Shown one piece after another: positions 1-9,791 of a DNA stretch of 64,000 bases. Position numbers and translations under genes: made by a program. Every line of letters starts with the position of its first letter. The stretch's first letter is position 1. The stretch comes from Opitutaceae bacterium (GTDB lineage Bacteria; Verrucomicrobiota; Verrucomicrobiia; Opitutales; Opitutaceae), in NCBI GenBank assembly GCA_030693515.1, contig JAUYAK010000107.1, positions 17,545 to 81,544 of the forward strand, given 5' to 3'. Below the pieces are notes generated by a model. It ran no database searches and was not told where the DNA came from. It saw nothing but the letters and a program-made list of their open reading frames with translations.

Positions 1-418
1 GCGTTTCAACATCTACCCGATCCGCAGCGTGCGCACGGGCGACTGGAAATACATCCGCAACCTGCACCCGGAATTCTACTACTCCACCCACGTCGATCTC
101 GTGAAGGCCGCGGACCGCCCGCCCTATTTTGACTCCTGGCGCGAAGCCGCGAAAAGCGATCCCAAGGCCGCCGCGCTTGTGCGGCGCTACCACGAGCGCC
201 CGGCCGAGGAACTCTATGATCTCCGCGCTGATCCCGAGGAGCTGCACAACCTCGCCGCCGATCCGCGGCACACGGCCCGTCTCGCGGAGCTGCGCGCGGA
301 GGTGGTGGCTTGGATGAAGGCGCAGGGTGACGCGGGCACCGTCTTCGGCGAGCCGCGATTGCTCACCGATCCCAAACGGGCCGATCCACGCGATCCGCCG
401 GCGAAGAAGAAAAAATAG
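1..418 (+). CDS. Sulfatase, C-terminal part (gene begins before the window)
   Basis: This is the 3' end of a gene whose start lies upstream; frame 2 is open from the first base. The visible ~138 residues carry the usual tail of a secreted type I sulfatase: an RTGDWKYI strand, a tyrosine-rich stretch with YYSTHVDL, and the segment RPAEELYDLRADPEELHNLA, in which a metal-dependent sulfatase ends its C-terminal subdomain. The last residues are lysine-rich. The same tail pattern recurs in the complete sulfatase at 56291-57673, so the two are probably paralogs. The catalytic formylglycine motif would be upstream and cannot be seen, so the substrate cannot be judged. Confidence 0.85.
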   Translation, partial: RFNIYPIRSVRTGDWKYIRNLHPEFYYSTHVDLVKAADRPPYFDSWREAAKSDPKAAALVRRYHERPAEELYDLRADPEELHNLAADPRHTARLAELRAEVVAWMKAQGDAGTVFGEPRLLTDPKRADPRDPPAKKKK

Positions 419-441
419 TTCCGGTCCGCGCGGGCGTGGTC

Positions 442-1017
442 TCAGCTTCCCGGCTTTTGCACCGGGATGCGCGCCAGCGCCTCCGGCACCGCGTCGGCCG
501 CATACGTGGGAAAGCTCAGCTCAAGCAGCGAGACCGCCGGCACATCGAAGCGCGCTTTGCCCGCGCTCCGATCAACGAGCATGGCGACGCCCACCGGCGT
601 GCCGCCCGCCTGGCGGATGAGATCGAGGCACTCCAGCACCCGCCCGCCGCGGGTGACGACATCCTCGACGATCAGCACGGGCTCGCCCGGGGCGAGGGTG
701 AACCCCCGGCGCAGCACGAGCACATTGTTCTCTTTCTCGGCGAAAATGTAGCGCGCCTTGGCGCGCCGCGCGACTTCCTGCCCGATTACGAGGCCGCCCA
801 TCGCGGGGGCGAGCACGGTCTCGTAGCGCAGGCCCAGGCCACGCACTTTTTCCACGAGCAGCTCGGCCAGCCGCTCGACGGCGTCCATGCGCTGGCAGAC
901 CTGCGCGCACTGGAAGTAGTGCCCGCTGTGCAGGCCGGATCGGAGCACAAAGTGCCCTTCGAGCAGCGCGCGCGTGCGGGTGAAGATTTGGAGGATTTCC
1001 TTTTGATGATCGTCCAT
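442..1017 (-). CDS. pyrE: Orotate phosphoribosyltransferase
   Basis: Transfers the phosphoribosyl group of PRPP to orotate to form OMP in pyrimidine synthesis; cytoplasmic. The 191-residue product has the family layout: an N-terminal helix with LLEGHFVLRSGLHSGHYFQC, the APAMGGLVIGQEVARR loop, and the PRPP-binding motif VLIVEDVVTRGGRVLE near residue 120. Length matches the short bacterial form (about 190-215). The open frame runs much further upstream, but conservation begins at the ATG at 1017 (MDDHQKEIL), so that start was chosen. It stands alone, convergent with the upstream sulfatase and divergent from the metallo-beta-lactamase-fold gene 36 bases away. Confidence 0.93.
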   Translation of the reverse strand: MDDHQKEILQIFTRTRALLEGHFVLRSGLHSGHYFQCAQVCQRMDAVERLAELLVEKVRGLGLRYETVLAPAMGGLVIGQEVARRAKARYIFAEKENNVLVLRRGFTLAPGEPVLIVEDVVTRGGRVLECLDLIRQAGGTPVGVAMLVDRSAGKARFDVPAVSLLELSFPTYAADAVPEALARIPVQKPGS

Positions 1018-1053
1018 CCGCGCGACGGTGCGGGCTCGCGGACAAAAGCCAAA

Positions 1054-1944
1054 ATGAATTTTTGCTTCCGCCCAACCGGGCGGCCACCGTGGCGCGTGAA
1101 CCAAATCCTGCCGCCGGCGCTCGAGGACGAGCTCGGCGACGTGCTCGAAAAGGCCCTGCGCCTCTCGGGCCTGTCGCCCGAGGTGCTCGCCGCGCGCACG
1201 GGCGTGCCGCTCGCCCGCATCAGCGACGCGATCGACTACCGCTCCGATCTCAGCTGCGCGGAGCTGCAGAAGCTCGCAGTGCCCCTCGCGCTCAATGATG
1301 TGGGCCTCTGCGCGCTCGGTAGCGGCGTCTACCCGCAGCCCGAGATCGGTGCGCTGCCGTTTTGCGTGTGGCCGCTGCGCATGCCCCATGGCATCGGCGT
1401 GGCCAACGCCTATCTCGTGGGTGAGTGCGGCTCGCCGCGCGCGATCCTTTTCGACACCGGCGCGGGCATTGATGCGCTGGCCGCGGCGTGGCCGGCGTCG
1501 GTGCGCGCGCTCGATGCGGTGTTTCTCACGCACGTCGAGCCCGAGCATGCCGGCGGGCTTTGCGAGGTCGTCGCGCGTTTCGGTGCGCCCGCGGCCTTCA
1601 TCCCGCCCGGCGCAACCGCCGGCTGCGGCGGACCGATTGCGGATGGCGAGACCAGGAGCTTCGGCCCGCTCGACGTGACGGCGTTTTTCACTCCTGGCCA
1701 CGCGGCGGCCCACCATTGCTATCTCATCACGCGTCGCGGATCGTCCGGCGGCGCCGGGCTGCTGGTGTCGGGCGATCTTGTTTTTGCGGGATCGGTCGGC
1801 GGGGCGTATTTTTGCCGCGACCAGCTGCGCGCGAGCCTGCGGCGGATGCTCACAGCCGTGCCGCCGGCGACCGTGATCGCGCCCGGTCATGGCCCGCTCA
1901 CGACGGTGGCGAATGAGCTGCGCTACAATCCCTTTGCCCCATGA
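1054..1944 (+). CDS. HTH plus metallo-beta-lactamase-fold protein with flavodiiron-like metal motif
   Basis: A 296-residue protein. Residues ~30-85 look like a helix-turn-helix of the XRE type (LRLSGLSPEVLAARTGVPLARISDAI). The rest is a metallo-beta-lactamase fold. The first metal motif is THVEPEHAGG, with H160, E162, E164 and H165, instead of the common HxHxDH. Later ligand candidates are the His of FTPGHAA, the Asp of LVSGDLVF and the His of PGHGP. An HxExD/EH order is typical of di-iron sites in flavodiiron and ODP oxygen-binding proteins, so O2 or NO sensing is possible; this is inference. The start could also be the GTG at 1096. The stop overlaps the next gene's ATG by four bases. Confidence 0.7.
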   Translation: MNFCFRPTGRPPWRVNQILPPALEDELGDVLEKALRLSGLSPEVLAARTGVPLARISDAIDYRSDLSCAELQKLAVPLALNDVGLCALGSGVYPQPEIGALPFCVWPLRMPHGIGVANAYLVGECGSPRAILFDTGAGIDALAAAWPASVRALDAVFLTHVEPEHAGGLCEVVARFGAPAAFIPPGATAGCGGPIADGETRSFGPLDVTAFFTPGHAAAHHCYLITRRGSSGGAGLLVSGDLVFAGSVGGAYFCRDQLRASLRRMLTAVPPATVIAPGHGPLTTVANELRYNPFAP

Positions 1945-2480
1945 GCGAGGCCCCGGCGCGCATCGAGGTTCGGCTGATGTCGCTCTCCCAGCTGTTCAAC
2001 TCGCTCGATCCCTCGCCGTTTCACGAGCGTGATCTCGATCACGATGCGGAGGAGTTCATTGTTTCCTGGGCGCGGGTGCTCCCGCGGCAGGTGCCGCTCG
2101 AACTAATCGTGCATGTGCGCGAAGCCCCCTCGCGTGATCCGGGGGCTACCCTGGAGGAGGCGGTGCGCCACTATTTTCGGGATCATACGGAGCTCAAGGA
2201 GCGTGAATTTCACCTGCTGGTGCGCCGCGGTCGTCTGAACCTCGTAATCGGCATGGCCTTTCTCGTCGGTTGCTTTGTGGTGGGCACCGCCGTCGGCCGG
2301 ATGGGCTACGAGACGCTGGGCGACGGCATCAAGGAGAGCCTGATCATCGGCGGGTGGGTCGCGATGTGGAAGCCGCTCGAGTTTGTGCTCTACGACTGGT
2401 GGGCCGCGCGTGACGAGCTGCGCCTGTTGCGCCGCCTCGGTGAAATCCGGGTGCGGCTCGACGTCGTGCCGTCTCAGTAA
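1941..2480 (+). CDS. Hypothetical membrane protein
   Basis: A 179-residue protein I cannot assign to a named family. The N-terminal ~95 residues are soluble and rich in acidic and arginine residues ([19 protein letters not shown]). A hydrophobic segment follows at ~100-120 ([17 protein letters not shown]) and a second, weaker one at ~130-150 ([21 protein letters not shown]). A charged cytoplasmic-looking tail ends the protein ([17 protein letters not shown]). It starts inside the stop of the upstream gene (ATGA overlap), so the two are probably translated together. Its 3' end overlaps the convergent comM gene by seven bases. Confidence 0.75.
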   Translation: MSEAPARIEVRLMSLSQLFNSLDPSPFHERDLDHDAEEFIVSWARVLPRQVPLELIVHVREAPSRDPGATLEEAVRHYFRDHTELKEREFHLLVRRGRLNLVIGMAFLVGCFVVGTAVGRMGYETLGDGIKESLIIGGWVAMWKPLEFVLYDWWAARDELRLLRRLGEIRVRLDVVPSQ

Positions 2481-4015
2481 AACACCGCGCGATCGAGGCT
2501 CCGGTATTGGATCGCCTCGAGTAGGTGAGGGGACTCGATGCGCTCGGCGCCCGCGAGGTCTGCGATGGTCCGCGTGACTTTGAGGATGCGATCGTAGGCG
2601 CGGGCCGAGAGCTGGAGCTGCTCCATCGCCTGCTGCAGGAGATCGCCGAGCGTGCTGTCGAGGGCGCAATGCTTCCGGATCTGCGCGTGGGTCATGCGGG
2701 CGTTGGCCGTGATTTTCGTGCCGGAGAAGCGTGCGTGCTGGCGTGCGCGGGCGGCATCGACGCGGATGCGCATCGCGGCGGAGGGCTCGCCGGGTTTTTC
2801 CGAACGCAGCTCCGTGAGCGAGAGCGCGGGGGCCTCGATGTGCAGGTCAATGCGATCGAGGAGCGGGCCGCTGATGCGCGCGCGGTAGCGCTGCACCTGC
2901 ACGGGCGAGCAGCGACATTCTCTTTTCGAATCTCCTAGATACCCACAAGGACAGGGATTCATCGCGGCGACCAGCATCATTGAGCAGGGCAGGGTGACCT
3001 TGCCGGCGCTGCGCGAGATGGACACCTCGCCGTCTTCGAGCGGCTGGCGGAGCGTCTCAAGCGCGCTGCGCTTGAACTCGGGCAGTTCGTCGAGAAACAG
3101 CACGCCGTGGTGCGCGAGCGAGATCTCGCCGGGGCCGGGAATCGTGCCGCCGCCGAGGAGCGCCACGTCGGACACGGTGTGATGCGGCGAGCGAAATGGG
3201 CGCGCGCCCCACGTCATCTCACCGCTGATGGTGCGGCCGGCGGCGGAGTGGATGCCGAGAATCTCAAGGTGCTCGTCGAGCGTGGGCGCGGGCATCACGG
3301 TCGGGATGCGTTTCGCGAGCATCGATTTGCCGGAGCCCGGCGGCCCGATCATGAGGATGTTGTGGGATCCGGCGACGGCGACTTCGACGGCCCGACGCAG
3401 CGCGTGCTGGCCTTTGATCTCGGAAAAATCGATGGCGCCATCGGCGGCTGGCGTGCTCGCGCGACGGCGCGCCTCCGCGGGGTCGATGGGCGGGAGTTGC
3501 TTTTCCCCGCCGAGGAAGCGCGCGGCCGAAGCGAGGGAATCCACCGCGTAAACCTCCACGCCATCGACCAACGCCGCCTCTGCGGCCGAGATCGCGGGCA
3601 GGAGCAGGCCGCGTTTGCCAAGGGTGCGCGCGAGGCGGGCCATCGCGAGCGCGCCGCGCACGGGGCGCGTGGCGCCGGAGAGGCTGAGCTCGCCGGCAAT
3701 CAGCCAGTCACTGAGCCGTTCGCACGTGAGCTGGCCGGTGGCGGCAAGGATGCCGAGTGCGATCGGCAGATCGTAGAAGGGGCCCTCTTTGCGGAGATTC
3801 CCGGGCGCGAGATTGATGGTCGTGCGCGTGCGCGGGGGGCGGAAGCCGCTGTTGTTGAGGGCCGTGAACACGCGGTCGCTCGACTCCTTCACCGCGGTGT
3901 CGGCGAGGCCGACGAGAAACCACCGCGGCTCTCCCGCTTCGCCAGCGTTGACCTCCACGTGGACGATTTCGGCGTCGATGCCTTGGAGAGCGGCGGAGCT
4001 GATCGTCGCGAGCAT
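2474..4015 (-). CDS. comM: ComM/YifB-family Mg-chelatase-like AAA+ ATPase
   Basis: Family members are AAA+ ATPases related to magnesium chelatase; ComM is a hexameric helicase promoting branch migration during natural transformation. The 513 residues match the usual ~505. The order is an N-terminal Lon-like ChlI domain ([20 protein letters not shown]), a Walker A motif [13 protein letters not shown], a Walker [10 protein letters not shown], a CPCGYLGD zinc-like segment, and the C-terminal domain with [14 protein letters not shown]. The frame is open well upstream, but similarity starts at the ATG at 4015. It is divergent from coaE, with 120 bases between them. Confidence 0.92.
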   Translation of the reverse strand: MLATISSAALQGIDAEIVHVEVNAGEAGEPRWFLVGLADTAVKESSDRVFTALNNSGFRPPRTRTTINLAPGNLRKEGPFYDLPIALGILAATGQLTCERLSDWLIAGELSLSGATRPVRGALAMARLARTLGKRGLLLPAISAAEAALVDGVEVYAVDSLASAARFLGGEKQLPPIDPAEARRRASTPAADGAIDFSEIKGQHALRRAVEVAVAGSHNILMIGPPGSGKSMLAKRIPTVMPAPTLDEHLEILGIHSAAGRTISGEMTWGARPFRSPHHTVSDVALLGGGTIPGPGEISLAHHGVLFLDELPEFKRSALETLRQPLEDGEVSISRSAGKVTLPCSMMLVAAMNPCPCGYLGDSKRECRCSPVQVQRYRARISGPLLDRIDLHIEAPALSLTELRSEKPGEPSAAMRIRVDAARARQHARFSGTKITANARMTHAQIRKHCALDSTLGDLLQQAMEQLQLSARAYDRILKVTRTIADLAGAERIESPHLLEAIQYRSLDRAVFY

Positions 4016-4135
4016 GGGCGAGGGGCGCGAATCGAGTGCGAAGCCCGGCGCCGTGGCGACGCAAATCTCATGGGCATTCTGACGGAAATGCCGTTGCGGG
4101 GCCGGGGGCACCCGGCCAAGCGTGTGCTTTCCACC

Positions 4136-4732
4136 ATGAAACTCGGCATCACCGGCGGCATCGGCTGCGGCAAGTCCACGGTCGCCCGCGCGCTCGAACA
4201 GCGCGGCTTCCGGCGGCTCGACTCCGATCGCATCGTGCGCGAGCAGGTGCTGGTCGAGCCGACGGTGCTCGCGGCGTTGGTGGCCCGCTACGGCGAGGGG
4301 GTGGTGGAGCGGACGGGCGCTGGTGGCCAGCCGGTCGTCCGGCGCCCGGTGCTGGCGGAGCGGGTTTTTGCGGACGATGCGGAGCGCGTCTGGCTGGAAG
4401 AGTTGACCCACCCGGGCGTCTTCGCGGCCTGGCAGGCGGCGTTTGCCGCCGAGCCGGCGGCGCGCTGGGCCGTCGAGGTTCCACTGCTCTTCGAGAAAGG
4501 TTTGGAGAAATGGTTTGATTTCACGATCTGCGTCGCGTGTGCTCCGGCGCAACAACTAGCCCGACTGGAGCAGCGCGGCCTCCCGCGCGCGCTCGCCGGG
4601 CAGCGAATCTCAAAGCAACTGCCGCTGGTGCGAAAAATCGAGCTGTCCGACTTTGTCTTGTGGAATGAAGGCACGCCTTCCTTCCTTGAGGCGCAGGTGG
4701 ATCGTTTGACGGACGCCCTGCCGGCCGCCTGA
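4136..4732 (+). CDS. coaE: Dephospho-CoA kinase
   Basis: Phosphorylates the ribose 3'-hydroxyl of dephospho-CoA, the last step of coenzyme A synthesis. The 198 residues match the family size. The P-loop is GGIGCGKST at residues 7-15, followed by the [10 protein letters not shown] substrate segment, the LTHPGV motif typical of CoaE (usually L-x-HP), [16 protein letters not shown] and the IxKQLPL stretch. The start at ATG 4136 puts the P-loop at the normal distance from the N-terminus. It lies 68 bases upstream of rho on the same strand; the two may share transcription. Confidence 0.94.
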   Translation: MKLGITGGIGCGKSTVARALEQRGFRRLDSDRIVREQVLVEPTVLAALVARYGEGVVERTGAGGQPVVRRPVLAERVFADDAERVWLEELTHPGVFAAWQAAFAAEPAARWAVEVPLLFEKGLEKWFDFTICVACAPAQQLARLEQRGLPRALAGQRISKQLPLVRKIELSDFVLWNEGTPSFLEAQVDRLTDALPAA

Positions 4733-4800
4733 AACTTAACCGCGCACCTCGCGTCACCCGCCGCGCGAGCCCGCCGTTTTCTACCCGTATTTCACCCGAC

Positions 4801-6816
4801 ATGGCCCTGCCTCCCAAAGACGACGACTCGTCCGATTCCGAAAAGAAATCCCGCCGCCCACGCGCCCGCACCGTCAAACCGGCGGAAGAAAAGCCCGCGA
4901 AGGCGTCCAAACCTGCCGCCGGCACCCGCGCCCGGCGCGGCCCGGCCAAGTCCGGAGCGGGCGCAGATTCCGCCGCGCCCGCACCCGCGCCGGCGGAGTC
5001 TCGCGCTTCGGAGCCGACGTTTCGCGCCGAGCCTCCGGCCCCGGCCGAGCGGTCGCCCGAACCGAGGGAATCGCGGCCATCTGAGCCGGCCCCGGCCCCA
5101 TCCTCAGCCGAAACTTCCGCAGCGCGGTCTGATGATCGCGGCGACGATCGCCCTGCTTCGGACTCCTCCGAAGGCCGGGACGAGCGTAGCACGTTCACGC
5201 CTGCTCAACCCGAGAATCGCCCGCAGCACCCTCCCCATCCCCAGCAAGGTGGCGGGGGCGGTGGGGGCGGTCAGTGGCACGGCCAGCAAGGTGGCGGCGG
5301 TGGCCAGGAGCGCGGGTTCTGGAAGCACGGCAAACGCAAACGCGGCCGTCACGGTGGCGGCGGTGGTGGACAGTGGCAGCAGGGTGGCGGTGGCGGCCCA
5401 GGCGGCCCAGGCGGCCACGGTGGCCGCGAGCAGCATCCGCCGCAATTGCCCCCGCCGAGCAACACTCCCGTTTTTGGCGATCTGCCGAATCCGTCGCGCT
5501 TCGCCGATCTCGTGGCGCTTGACGCCATCGCGAACGAGCTGGCCGGTGGCTCCGGCGAGCCGATCCGCCTCGACGACATTTACGCCAAGACGCAGCACGA
5601 GCTCGTGGTTTTTGCCCGCGGCCTCGGCCTGACGATTGAGGGCTCGCCGACCAAGCTTCAGCTCCTCGGCGCCATCCTCAATCATGCCGCCGTCACCAAG
5701 CGCCCGATCCGCGACAGCGGCTATATTGATCAAAATGATCGCGGCTGCTTCATCGTGCACCAGCACGTCAACTACCGCCTTTACCCGGAGGACGCCTATC
5801 TGCCCGAGTCTCTCGTCAAGCGTTACGGCCTGAAGCGCGGCCACCGCGTCGAGGTCGTGATTCAAGCGCCGCTGGAGGGCGAGCGCTGCCCATCCGCGGT
5901 GCGCATCGATAGCGTCATGGGGCTGGACCCCGAGAAAATCGCGGCCATCACGCCGTTCGAGGAATTGGTGCCTTACTATCCTCTGAAACGCATTTTGCTC
6001 GAGGATGCGGATATCGTGAAGGACGTGTCGATGCGCGCCGTCGATATCCTGACCCCGATCGGATTTGGCCAGCGCGGCCTCATCGTCGCCCCGCCGCGCA
6101 CGGGTAAAACCGTTCTCCTCCAGAACATCGCCAACTCGATCACGGCCAACAGCCCCGAGGTGAAGCTCATTCTCCTGCTCATCGACGAGCGCCCCGAGGA
6201 GGTCACCGACTTTCGACGCCACACCAAGGGCGAGGTCGTCTCGTCCACCTTCGACGAGACGCCCGAGAGCCACGTCCATTGCGCCGAGATGGTGATCGAG
6301 ATCGCGCGCCGCCGGATCGAGCAGGGCGAGCACGTCGTCATCCTCCTCGATTCGATTACGCGTCTGGCGCGCGCCTACAACGCCCTCACCGGCAACCAGG
6401 GCAAGACCATGTCAGGCGGTCTTGAGTCCAACGCGCTCCAAAAGCCCAAGCGCTTCTTCGGCTCCGCCCGCAACATCGAGGACGGCGGCAGCCTCACGAT
6501 CATCGCCAGCGCGCTCATCGACACCGGCTCGCGCATGGACGAGATCATCTTCGAGGAGTTCAAGGGCACCGGCAACAGCGAGCTCCATCTCGACCGCGGC
6601 CTGGTTGAGCGCCGCATCTTCCCGGCGATCAATATCGACCGATCCGGCACGCGCAAAGAGGAGCTGCTCTACCATCCGGACGAACTTCAGCGCATCTTCG
6701 CCCTCCGCCGTGCCATGCAGGGCCTCGGCCCCATCGAGTCGATGGAGATGCTCATCACGCGTCTGAAAAAGACCAAGACCAACACCGAATTCCTTCTCAG
6801 CCTCGCACCGAAGTGA
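4801..6816 (+). CDS. rho: Transcription termination factor Rho with long disordered N-terminal extension
   Basis: Hexameric RNA helicase that ends transcription. At 671 residues it is ~250 longer than E. coli Rho. Residues 1-~220 are an extension: Lys/Ala/Pro-rich first ([16 protein letters not shown]), acidic and Ser-rich next, then tracts of Gly, Gln and His ([18 protein letters not shown]). The conserved Rho N-terminal domain starts near 221, an RNA-binding domain follows at ~295-375, and the ATPase holds Walker A APPRTGKT at ~430, [29 protein letters not shown] and the [14 protein letters not shown] loop. Similar extensions are known in Rho of several phyla and can drive RNA binding or condensates. 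Expression and termination context are not visible. Confidence 0.96.
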   Translation: MALPPKDDDSSDSEKKSRRPRARTVKPAEEKPAKASKPAAGTRARRGPAKSGAGADSAAPAPAPAESRASEPTFRAEPPAPAERSPEPRESRPSEPAPAPSSAETSAARSDDRGDDRPASDSSEGRDERSTFTPAQPENRPQHPPHPQQGGGGGGGGQWHGQQGGGGGQERGFWKHGKRKRGRHGGGGGGQWQQGGGGGPGGPGGHGGREQHPPQLPPPSNTPVFGDLPNPSRFADLVALDAIANELAGGSGEPIRLDDIYAKTQHELVVFARGLGLTIEGSPTKLQLLGAILNHAAVTKRPIRDSGYIDQNDRGCFIVHQHVNYRLYPEDAYLPESLVKRYGLKRGHRVEVVIQAPLEGERCPSAVRIDSVMGLDPEKIAAITPFEELVPYYPLKRILLEDADIVKDVSMRAVDILTPIGFGQRGLIVAPPRTGKTVLLQNIANSITANSPEVKLILLLIDERPEEVTDFRRHTKGEVVSSTFDETPESHVHCAEMVIEIARRRIEQGEHVVILLDSITRLARAYNALTGNQGKTMSGGLESNALQKPKRFFGSARNIEDGGSLTIIASALIDTGSRMDEIIFEEFKGTGNSELHLDRGLVERRIFPAINIDRSGTRKEELLYHPDELQRIFALRRAMQGLGPIESMEMLITRLKKTKTNTEFLLSLAPK

Positions 6817-6835
6817 GCCGGCGCTGCTTTGCCCC

Positions 6836-8602
6836 ATGACCCCCGCCTCCGCCACCCCCACCTCACCCGCTGCGGATGATTTCATCCTCCAGCTCGCACT
6901 CGATCATGGCCTGCTGCAACCGGCCCAGATCGACGCGGCGCGGGCGATCGCGGCGCGGCAGGCGGAGGGCGCCGGGGCCGCGCCGCGCGTCGTCGACCTG
7001 CTCGTGCAGCAAGGCGCGCTGACTTCGCGGCGGGTGGCCGAGCTGCTCGCGGCGGAATTTGGCATGCCGATGGCGCCGGACCTCGTGAACGCGCGCATCA
7101 CGGCCGAGACCCTCGAAATGGTCCCCCGCGCCGTGGCCGCGCGCCACCACCTGCTGCCGCTCGCCCGCGAAGGCTCCAAGCTCCGCATCGCTCTGGCCGA
7201 CCCACTCGACACCGACGGGATCGACGCGCTCGGCTACTTGGTGAAAATGCCGATCGAGCCCTCGGTCGCCACGCCCGAGGATATCGCCGCCGCCATCGAC
7301 CGGTTCTACGGCAAGGACACCAACTCGATCGATACACTGCTCAACAACCTCTCGACGACGACGGGCGACGGCGATGCCGCCGCGGTCACCACCGAGCCCG
7401 GCGTCGGCGTGACGCAGACCGACACCGAGGCCGATGCGCCGATCATCAAGCTCGTCCACAGCATCATCATCGAGGCCATCCAGCGCCGCGCGTCCGACAT
7501 CCATATCGAGCCCCTCGAGAAACGCTTTCGCGTCCGCTACCGCATCGACGGCGTGCTCATCGAGGTCGAGAACCCGCCCAAGCGCCTCCAGCTCTCGATC
7601 ATCTCGCGCTTGAAGATCATGGCGAACATCTCGATCGCCGAGAAGCGCATCCCGCAGGACGGCCGCATCCAGATCTCGGCCGGCGGCAAGCAGCTCGACC
7701 TCCGCGTGTCCTCCCTGCCCACGGCGCACGGCGAGAGCATCGTCATGCGTATCCTCGACAAGGAGGGGCTCACGCTGGGCCTGCCCGAGCTCGGTTTCCT
7801 GAGCGACGATGCGGCGACGTTCGAGCGGCTGATTTCCCTGCCCGACGGCATCCTCCTTGTCACCGGCCCCACCGGTTCCGGCAAGACCACGACGCTCTAC
7901 GGCTGCCTCCACTTCATCAACAAGCCCGACCGCAAGATCATCACCGTCGAGGATCCGGTCGAGTATCAGCTCAACGGCATCAATCAGGTCCCCGTGCGCC
8001 ACGACGTGGGCATGACGTTTTCCTCCGCGCTCCGTGCGATGCTCCGCCAGGCGCCCAACATCGTGATGGTCGGCGAAATTCGCGACCTCGAGACCGCCGA
8101 GATCGCGATCAACGCGTCGCTCACCGGCCACATGGTCTTCTCCACGCTGCACACCAACGATGCGCCCGGTGCCGTCACCCGTCTCATCGACATCGGCGTG
8201 AAGCCGTTTCTCGTCTCGACTTCGCTGCGCGGCATCATGGCGCAACGCCTGGTGCGGAAAATCTGCAAGCACTGCAAGAAGCCCTACCACGCCGACGCGA
8301 AGGAGATTCGATCCCTGAACATCAACCCCGCACAGGCCGTCGGTGCGAATTTCGCCAAGGGCGAGGGCTGCGCGAGCTGCAACGCCACCGGCTACCGCGG
8401 CCGCATGGGCATCTTTGAAATTTTCGTCATCAACGAGGAGGTGCAGAAGATGATCTACGAGAACGTCGGCACTCAGAAGCTCCGAGAGCGAGCGCGCGCC
8501 CTCGGCATGCGCACCATGCGCGAGGATGGCGCCCGCAAGGTCATCGCGGGCCTCACCACCATCGAGGAGGTCGTGTCCATCACCGTGGGCGACGCCCTCT
8601 GA
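6836..8602 (+). CDS. PilB/GspE-family secretion ATPase (first paralog)
   Basis: A 588-residue ATPase of the type that powers pilin assembly or type II secretion. The N-terminal ~160 residues form a GspE/MshE-type domain (LLVQQGALTSRRVAELLAAEFGMP). A flexible Thr/Asp-rich linker at ~165-205 leads to the ATPase core: Walker [11 protein letters not shown] at ~344, Asp box and Walker [14 protein letters not shown], His box STLHTNDAPGAVTRL. A four-cysteine zinc site follows (C477, C480, C512, C515). It sits 20 bases after rho, upstream of pilT, with a second PilB-type gene beyond. Which paralog drives the pilus is unresolved. Confidence 0.9.
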   Translation: MTPASATPTSPAADDFILQLALDHGLLQPAQIDAARAIAARQAEGAGAAPRVVDLLVQQGALTSRRVAELLAAEFGMPMAPDLVNARITAETLEMVPRAVAARHHLLPLAREGSKLRIALADPLDTDGIDALGYLVKMPIEPSVATPEDIAAAIDRFYGKDTNSIDTLLNNLSTTTGDGDAAAVTTEPGVGVTQTDTEADAPIIKLVHSIIIEAIQRRASDIHIEPLEKRFRVRYRIDGVLIEVENPPKRLQLSIISRLKIMANISIAEKRIPQDGRIQISAGGKQLDLRVSSLPTAHGESIVMRILDKEGLTLGLPELGFLSDDAATFERLISLPDGILLVTGPTGSGKTTTLYGCLHFINKPDRKIITVEDPVEYQLNGINQVPVRHDVGMTFSSALRAMLRQAPNIVMVGEIRDLETAEIAINASLTGHMVFSTLHTNDAPGAVTRLIDIGVKPFLVSTSLRGIMAQRLVRKICKHCKKPYHADAKEIRSLNINPAQAVGANFAKGEGCASCNATGYRGRMGIFEIFVINEEVQKMIYENVGTQKLRERARALGMRTMREDGARKVIAGLTTIEEVVSITVGDAL

Positions 8603-8680
8603 TGAATTCCCGATGAATTTCGCCGCTTCGCCCCACGAGGCTTCGCCACCCCCCGCCCCCACCGGAGACAACTTCGCCCC

Positions 8681-9763
8681 ATGAGCTACGAAATGAACGA
8701 TCTCCTCGACCTCGTCGTCGAGCAGGGTGCCTCGGACCTTCACCTTCAGGTGGGCCAGCCGCCCACCATCCGCCTGCACGGCAGCATGACGCCCATCGAC
8801 GGCCCGATCCTCACGCCGGCCGACACCGAGAAGCTCATGCTCGCGATCACGCCCGATGGCCACGTCGCGCAAGTGAAGCTGAACGGCGGCACAGACTTTG
8901 GCTTCGCCTTCGGCGAAAAGGCCCGTTTCCGCGTCTCGGTGCTCAAGGCCAAGACCAACTACGGCCTCGTCCTGCGCCAGATTCCGGTGCGCATGTTCAG
9001 CCTGCGGGACATCGGCCTGCCCGACCGGATCCGCGAACTCCTCTACCGCCCGCGTGGCCTTATCCTCGTCACCGGCCCGACCGGCTCCGGCAAGTCCACC
9101 ACGCTCGCCTCGATGGTGAACTACATTAACGAGAATCGCGACGGCCACATCATCACCATCGAGGATCCCATCGAGTATTACCACGACCACAAGAAGTGCG
9201 TCGTCACGCAGCGTGAAGTCCACGTCGATGTGCCCAGCTTCTCCGAGGCGTTGCGCCGCGCGCTCCGCCAGGATCCGGACGTTATTCTCGTCGGTGAAAT
9301 GCGCGACCTCGAGACCATCGAGGCGGCCATCAGCGCGGCCGAGACCGGCCATCTCGTCTTCGGCACGCTGCACACCAACGGCGCCGCCAAGACCATCGAC
9401 CGCATCGTCGATGCCTTCCCGGCGAACATGAAGGACATGATTCGCACGCAGCTCTCCTCATCGCTCGTGGCGGTCGTCTCGCAGGTGCTCTGCAAACGTG
9501 TCGGCGGCGGCCGCATCGCCTCCTACGAGATCATGGTCAACACCACCTCGATCGGCTCGCTCATCCGCGAGAACAAGACCTTCCGCATCACCTCGGACAT
9601 CCAGACCGGCGCCAACCTCGGCATGATCACGCTCGACACGCATTTGATGAGCCTCGTGAACCGCGAGCTCGTCTCGCCCGACGAGGCGCTGGAAAAAGCC
9701 CAGGATCCGAACGTCATGCGCGAGAAGTTCCTCGAGCTTGGCCTCAAGCTCCGGGAGCTCTGA
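8681..9763 (+). CDS. pilT: Type IV pilus retraction ATPase PilT
   Basis: Hexameric ATPase that depolymerises pilin for retraction and twitching. The 360-residue length and the architecture fit PilT: short N-terminal PAS-like domain ([22 protein letters not shown]), Walker [11 protein letters not shown] at ~132, [22 protein letters not shown]alker B region and [21 protein letters not shown]. It lacks the four-cysteine zinc segment of PilB, as expected. The C-terminal [12 protein letters not shown] ends in the usual helix. It is flanked by two PilB-type genes in the same direction, with short gaps of 78 and 28 bases. Confidence 0.93.
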   Translation: MSYEMNDLLDLVVEQGASDLHLQVGQPPTIRLHGSMTPIDGPILTPADTEKLMLAITPDGHVAQVKLNGGTDFGFAFGEKARFRVSVLKAKTNYGLVLRQIPVRMFSLRDIGLPDRIRELLYRPRGLILVTGPTGSGKSTTLASMVNYINENRDGHIITIEDPIEYYHDHKKCVVTQREVHVDVPSFSEALRRALRQDPDVILVGEMRDLETIEAAISAAETGHLVFGTLHTNGAAKTIDRIVDAFPANMKDMIRTQLSSSLVAVVSQVLCKRVGGGRIASYEIMVNTTSIGSLIRENKTFRITSDIQTGANLGMITLDTHLMSLVNRELVSPDEALEKAQDPNVMREKFLELGLKLREL

Positions 9764-9791
9764 GTATTTTTTCCCCTCCGCTCCCTGCCCG

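Noticed and set aside
6863..9373. Long open frame (836 codons) on the minus strand opposite the first PilB-type gene and most of pilT
   Set aside because: It is antisense to well-conserved genes. In GC-rich genomes the opposite strand often stays open; the translation is Asp/Arg/Ala/Gly-rich with no motif.
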